Assembly (NCBI GenBank): GCA_029531795.1
Contig: JAPEIS010000013.1
Location: 1,736,001 to 1,800,000, forward strand
Reading direction: 5' to 3'
DNA length: 64,000 nt
Source of the DNA: Sclerotinia nivalis
Taxonomy: Eukaryota; Ascomycota; Leotiomycetes; Helotiales; Sclerotiniaceae
Shown here piece after piece: positions 59,761 to 64,000 of this stretch (position 1 is its first letter; the number at the start of each line of letters is the position of its first letter). A model generated the notes under the pieces. The model did not search any database. It saw only the letters and a list, made by a program, of their open reading frames with translations, and was not told where the DNA came from. A program made the translations under genes and the position numbers.

Positions 59761-61828
59761 TTCACCATCATCAGTACTTATAGCGACATCGATTCCCTTC
59801 CAATGTTTAGAAGGAGATTCAATTTGCATTCATCTGAGAAAGTGAGGAATTATCTCCCGGTGTTTAAGTCTTTACTCATCCCTTGCAAATCGTCTTCCCT
59901 TTCGCCAATTTGAAAGTTCGATGTCCTCCACAGATTCATCAACGACGTCCAGACCTGAAACTCTTTCATTGTTAAACTTGAGTTCAGATACTTAGGAGAC
60001 TTCTATATCGCACATAGTTTTAGTTTATAATATTGAATTAAAGTTGAACTAGATATATCTGGAGACGTTATACCTTGAATTTTTATAAGAAAGTTGAGCC
60101 AGGGGAATTGGTGCAATGCCAACGAGATACTGTGCCAGTATTAATGCTATATAGATCACATCTTTGCCCTCTTGACAAAACATCCATAACATGGTAATGA
60201 TATCACGGTCTTCGTGCCTTTTTCTGCTCAACGTCGAAAGATGGAGGAGAGCTTAAACTTGAGAGTCCCTAACTAGTCATGGGGTTGCGGTCAAGACAGT
60301 GAATTTGTATGAGGATGTTGACGGATGAGCTAATCCATCGCCTCGGCACCCATGAACGAAAGCGATCTTGCTATTCTGGAGTTTTTCACTACTTGGAACC
60401 GAGTCAAAGTCGCGGCCACTTGAGCCCAACAATCTCCTATCCTCGTGGAAAATTTTGAGGGGTGCTGCCCAATAATCCGAACTGCAGTCTAACAATAGAG
60501 AGCTCTTTTTCTTCGAACACATTTGATACACTGACCCATTTGGGATATTGGAGAGAATTCATATTCTAAAATCTTGTGCAAGATCGCATCACATTTCGAA
60601 TAGGAAATTGCAGTGAAAGATTTAGAGATCTTGGAAGTTCAAGATTTTAAGGCCTGGGTTGCAGTTCAGACTGTTGGAAATTTTAGAACTAGGTCCCGGT
60701 TACTATACATACGGTTTTGGTCTAACAGCCCCAACATGTACACTAACCATTCCAGAAATCTCAGAACAACTTCTATGTTTCGAGACTAATAGAAAAGAAG
60801 CAAGAGCTTCTCTACGTGATACTGGCACTGGCAAGAATCGAGCAGGAGAAGTAACGTGATGACATAGAAGCGAAGGCGTGATTTGGGATTTAAGGCGCAT
60901 GATAAGATTGGAGATACGTCTACTGGTAGGTTATTTCCAGATTTAAAGAAGTAGAATAAGGAACCCAGAAACATGTGTCGGTCAATTAGGTCGATAGTTA
61001 TCGTCTAGTCCGATGTAGCTAACTATGTGAAGGAAATCGGTGGGTGTCGCTTGACAATGATCGCGATGTGGATATATGTGAGTAGAGGTAGATTATTGGC
61101 GGAAAAGCCGATAATAATATATATCATTTTAAGAATCATCTGGGGAGTCTCTGTTTCGTTGCTAAGTAAATTCGCTGTGTATTCCACAATTTGTATCCGT
61201 ATCCACCAAATCTATTTGATGTCCATGATGGAACAGTCTTAAAGAGCCTAGTGCACTTTTTGAAGGGCATAGTTTCGAACTCCTTGCGATTTGATATTAT
61301 GATGAGGTTGTATATGTAAATGGTGTTTGAGAGTCAGAATTTGGCGTGGGATTGAGCTTTAGTCAAAGGAAGGTGTTGACAGACCTCAATCATCTTAGAA
61401 AGTGACGTTGATCTGTTTAACAAAACTTTTTATTTGACGTCTAGATTTAATTTTTAAAAGAAAAATAGCAGGAGTCTCTAGGATGCTCAGTTTTTTAGCG
61501 TAGCTGCTGCCCCTTCAACTGATCCCCTGTATGTAATACGTAGGATATACAATCTCAGTATCAAACAAAGAAAACCAACCACTGAATAGTGGCGAGAGTG
61601 GCTACGAAAGGTTTTAGCACATTAAGGTAGGGCTCAGCCGTTCGTTGCCACATGATTAACCCCCAATGAGGAGGAAAAAGTAGAGTTCACAGTATGTCTC
61701 CACCCACATATGTGGGACCTTCTCTTTTGCAAATTTCCCTACCATACAAAGCGCATGTACCTGTTCAGTTCACAGCAACGAATAGACTAAAAAGAAGTAA
61801 AGACATTTACGGAAGGATGCAAAAGAAT

Positions 61829-61916
61829 TGCCCGATCTAGGAATCGAACCTAGGATCTCATCATTAAAGTATTCTAGGATACGAGTGATGCGCGTTAGCC
61901 ACTGCGCTAAACGGGC
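61829..61916 (-). tRNA. tRNA-Thr (anticodon CGT) with a 15-nt intron
   Basis: 88 nt on the minus strand. The A box TAGCGCAGTGG and B box GGTTCGATTCC are perfect. The anticodon stem CATCA/TGATG holds the loop CTCGTA-A, interrupted after position 37 by a 15-nt intron beginning TCCTAGAA, the canonical site. The T arm is CTAGG/CCTAG. The acceptor GCCCGTT pairs with ATCGGGC except for a T6-T67 mismatch; the discriminator is A. Confidence 0.9.
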
Positions 61917-62514
61917 TGTTCTTGATGTAGCTCGACTTCTTATGAAATTATATAATGTGTGAAATTTTGAAATTTTTGAGATGTTGGGCATTTTTAGGCG
62001 GGTCGGGAAATTCTCGGGTACCACTTGGGATATGTCGGGGAATCGGCCTTATGCGGGATAATCTTCGGCAGCTAGGGTCGCTCAACAACTTGAGGCAATG
62101 CATTATTCATTTGGAAGGAACTCTATACCTTAATTCTACAACATCAACCTCCAACATCAACGTCACATCTTGATTGATCTATGGAACATTCATATGAGTC
62201 TATAAGTACAACTTTCTACAATGCGTCGATACAGTTCATTATTAAATTCAGCGGCACTAATATTCATATCGTCTTCGTCATGTACCTACAGCAACACTTG
62301 AATGTCTTATCCATTCTTACTTGGATCGTCGAGAAGTCCTCAAGTGCTACTCCGTACAAGCAACAACAACAGCCGCGCTTGGTACAGTGGTAATTCGCGT
62401 CTCACTCGTACATCTAAATGCAGAAATGAGAAGATCCCCGGTGAAGGCTCTTGTCTTGATCGATTCCCCATCAAGACCCGATCAAATCTCAAGATGCCGA
62501 CCCGACTTCCAAAT
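61917..62514. other. Intergenic region between tRNA-Thr and the O-methyltransferase
   Basis: Contains the decayed tRNA-like sequence listed next; no protein-coding gene is seen. Confidence 0.5.
62373..62480 (+). pseudogene. Decayed tRNA-Thr(CGT)-like sequence
   Basis: A consensus A box TGGTACAGTGG lies at 62380-62390. A paired anticodon-type stem TCTCA/TGAGA (62400-62404, 62427-62431) holds CTCGTA plus a 15-nt intron-like insert, as in the intact tRNA-Thr 0.5 kb away. A B-box-like TGATCGATTCC (9 of 11 matches) lies at 62457-62467. The spacing is too long, the T stem is unpaired and no complementary acceptor is found, so it is probably a pseudogene or a tRNA-derived relic. Confidence 0.35.
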
Positions 62515-63478
62515 CTACGACTGAGTTAGAGCTCCTTCAACTTCCCTCATACATCGTGTTATCTCTACTCCATCCTACAGCAGTATGGTTAGAAAATCCA
62601 TCTCATGAGATTCGAGTAACTTACCGGTTCTCCAGTAGGCTCGAAGCTGTCAATCAGTTGGCTCTCATATATTAGGTTGGGATTGCCTTTGATTTCGGTG
62701 TCCAACGCCTCAACCCCACCATATTGAGTTGCGGATCGTTTCGCAAATCCATCAGTATCTAACTTTCCTTTCTGCTTCAGATTTTCCATCTTTTTCTCGA
62801 CAGTGCTTCGTACATATTCTAGGTACGGAGGGTTTCCTGGGCTAATAACATTATCGGCAGCGAGAACGGTTCCTTTCTTAATTAGACCCAATTGTTCACA
62901 CAACTTCAGGTCAGTCGTGTACGCTGGCTTATAATGATCTAGAAACATCATATCAATGGTCTTCAATCCACGAGAATGTAATTCTTGTATTCCCTCGTTA
63001 CTAGGACCAACAACCACCTCAACAAATCCTTCAAGACCAGCAAAATTCACGAGCGCACTGATAACTTTCGCGAATTTTGGACTTCTTTCTAACGAGTAAT
63101 ACTTCTTCCCTCCCGCAGCTCGTACTGCAGCCCCGAAAAGTATCGTGGAGTATCCGCAATACCCTCCTAGCTCGACCATTATTTCAGGTTTCTTTTCTTT
63201 GATTATATTGGTAACAATTACTCCTTTGTTTTCTCCGACGTTCATGAGGTATCTTTTCGTTCGCCCATATTCATCGATAGCTTGCAATACGTTTGCTGGC
63301 GAACCTTGAATTTCGGATCGATCAGGATGATTTCGTACAAACTCAACAAGTTCTTCCTCTCGCCCATCGTCGAACTACATGGAACATTAGCAGTGAAGTA
63401 TACTTGATTTTTAATCAGGAAACCCACGAATATCTCTTCCTGCGAAGCATAAGACTTTGCCTTATCGAATTGAGCCAT
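62515..63478 (-). CDS. Catechol-type O-methyltransferase (class I, SAM-dependent)
   Basis: Three exons, complement(join(62515..62574, 62625..63374, 63428..63478)), encode 286 residues; introns of 50 and 53 nt have GT-AG ends and a TGCTAAT-type branch in the first. After MAQFDKAKSYASQEEIF come DDGREEELVEFVRNHPD, GENKGVIVTNIIKEKKPEIM, and the SAM-binding VELGGYCGYSTILFGA (from residue 84). Asp163, Asp191 and Asn192 (FLDH; AADNVISPGNP) have the same spacing as the Mg-binding Asp141, Asp169 and Asn170 of rat COMT. The last exon supplies DGVEITRCM, the usual family ending. Likely cytosolic methylation of catechols or other ortho-diphenols; the substrate is unknown. Confidence 0.94.
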
Positions 63479-64000
63479 GTCGTTGTCTTTGCAAAAGTTG
63501 CAGAGAGCAATGCGATACTTACTATTCGGCCTGTTTGCGGAACAATGATTCTAATCGTAACCGCAAATATCCGGAAATGGCAAAGTGAATACAAGATGTT
63601 TCACTGCATATAATCTTCCGAGAATTCGTGGCCTCGCTTTCTAGGCACTGCTGCCGTGCTCGGATCTTGATTTTCGCATATTTGAACAGATGTTGGTGTC
63701 ATTGATTTTTTGATATGTCGTATCCGATGTTGAATTTTAGTCGATTATCAAACTACATGCATACATCAATTACGTCGATGCACTAAGGCGCACTAAGGCT
63801 GCTTAGACTATGGTTTTAGCTTGAAAAGGCATGTGGGGGAGCTTTGTTTACCAAATCTATGAACAGTACGTTTTCAAAAACGTACAAAATAAGACAGAAT
63901 TACGGAAATGTCACCTACAAGTTGTAGCAATCTACAAGATAGCAAATAGTTCCCAATGAAAATGAAAATGATAAGCAAACGCACGCCTCCAGCCTGTGGT
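63479..64000. other. Upstream flank of the O-methyltransferase to the window edge
   Basis: Promoter side of the minus-strand gene. No gene or distinct motif is recognised. Confidence 0.5.

Larger units (their letters stand above)
58462..61828. other. Gene-poor region with tandem repeats up to tRNA-Thr
   Basis: No supportable gene. It carries a 46-48-bp minisatellite (58483-58671), a degenerate short-unit array (about 59505-59760) and AT-rich unique DNA. Weak minus-strand coding-like text at 60277-60531 (including SLLLDCSSDYWAAPLKIFHE) matches nothing I know. Confidence 0.45.

Noticed and set aside
1..64000. CRISPR arrays, operons and bacterial-type mobile elements
   Set aside because: The DNA is nuclear fungal; the tandem repeats have no regular unique spacers, and genes are intron-bearing and monocistronic.

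Overview
The window is nuclear DNA of a filamentous ascomycete (Pezizomycotina), plausibly a Leotiomycete; the class is my inference. Protein-coding genes carry short introns (46-80 nt) with GTAAGT/GTATGT-type donors and TAG/CAG acceptors, spacing is wide (0.3-7 kb) and AT-rich, and the recognisable products are fungal: an Xyr1/XlnR zinc-cluster regulator, an oligopeptide transporter, eIF2B-alpha, RNase P subunit Pop4, NECAP and a PlsB-type acyltransferase. All exon joins were built by hand from reading frame, splice signals and family conservation.

Layout. 1-3145 (-): a 3'-incomplete intronless Lst4/FNIP-like protein (TORC1 nutrient signalling). 3146-10470: 7.3 kb with no supportable gene, full of simple repeats. 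10471-12013 (+): an F-box gene broken by six frame changes. 12832-15609 (+): OPT-family peptide transporter. 15610-18511: AT-rich stretch with two copies of a short SINE-like element. 18512-19395 (+): enoyl-CoA hydratase/isomerase with a peroxisomal-type C-terminus. 21760-24439 (+): SulP anion transporter with STAS domain. 25531-28673 (-): Xyr1/XlnR, the activator of xylanase and cellulase genes, with consensus CreA sites upstream. 33716-34849 (+): quinone-oxidoreductase-like MDR enzyme. 34850-40444: gene-free, holding a third SINE-like copy with a perfect 14-bp target-site duplication.

40445-43113 (-) and 43423-44118 (+): glycerol-3-phosphate/DHAP acyltransferase and Pop4, divergent over 309 bp. 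44580-44893 (-): possible small one-pass membrane protein. 47011-48167 (-) and 48772-49590 (+): eIF2B-alpha and NECAP, also divergent. 50269-51825 (-): unrecognised low-complexity coiled-coil protein. 52646-54880 (-): type II membrane protein of a fungal family usually labelled glycosyltransferase 2.

55519-61916 is bounded by two tRNA genes, Val(AAC) and intron-bearing Thr(CGT). Between them lie only two divergent, decayed genes of unknown family and several minisatellites; this is the most accessory-like part. 62373-62480 holds a decayed tRNA-Thr-like sequence, and 62515-63478 (-) a catechol-type O-methyltransferase.

The intact genes are mostly housekeeping or nutrient-sensing and do not form an evident cluster. 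The most novel signals are the SINE-like family with precise target-site duplications, the decayed divergent pair between the tRNA genes, and a tRNA-Val whose T-loop has the usually invariant T54/A58 pair swapped.
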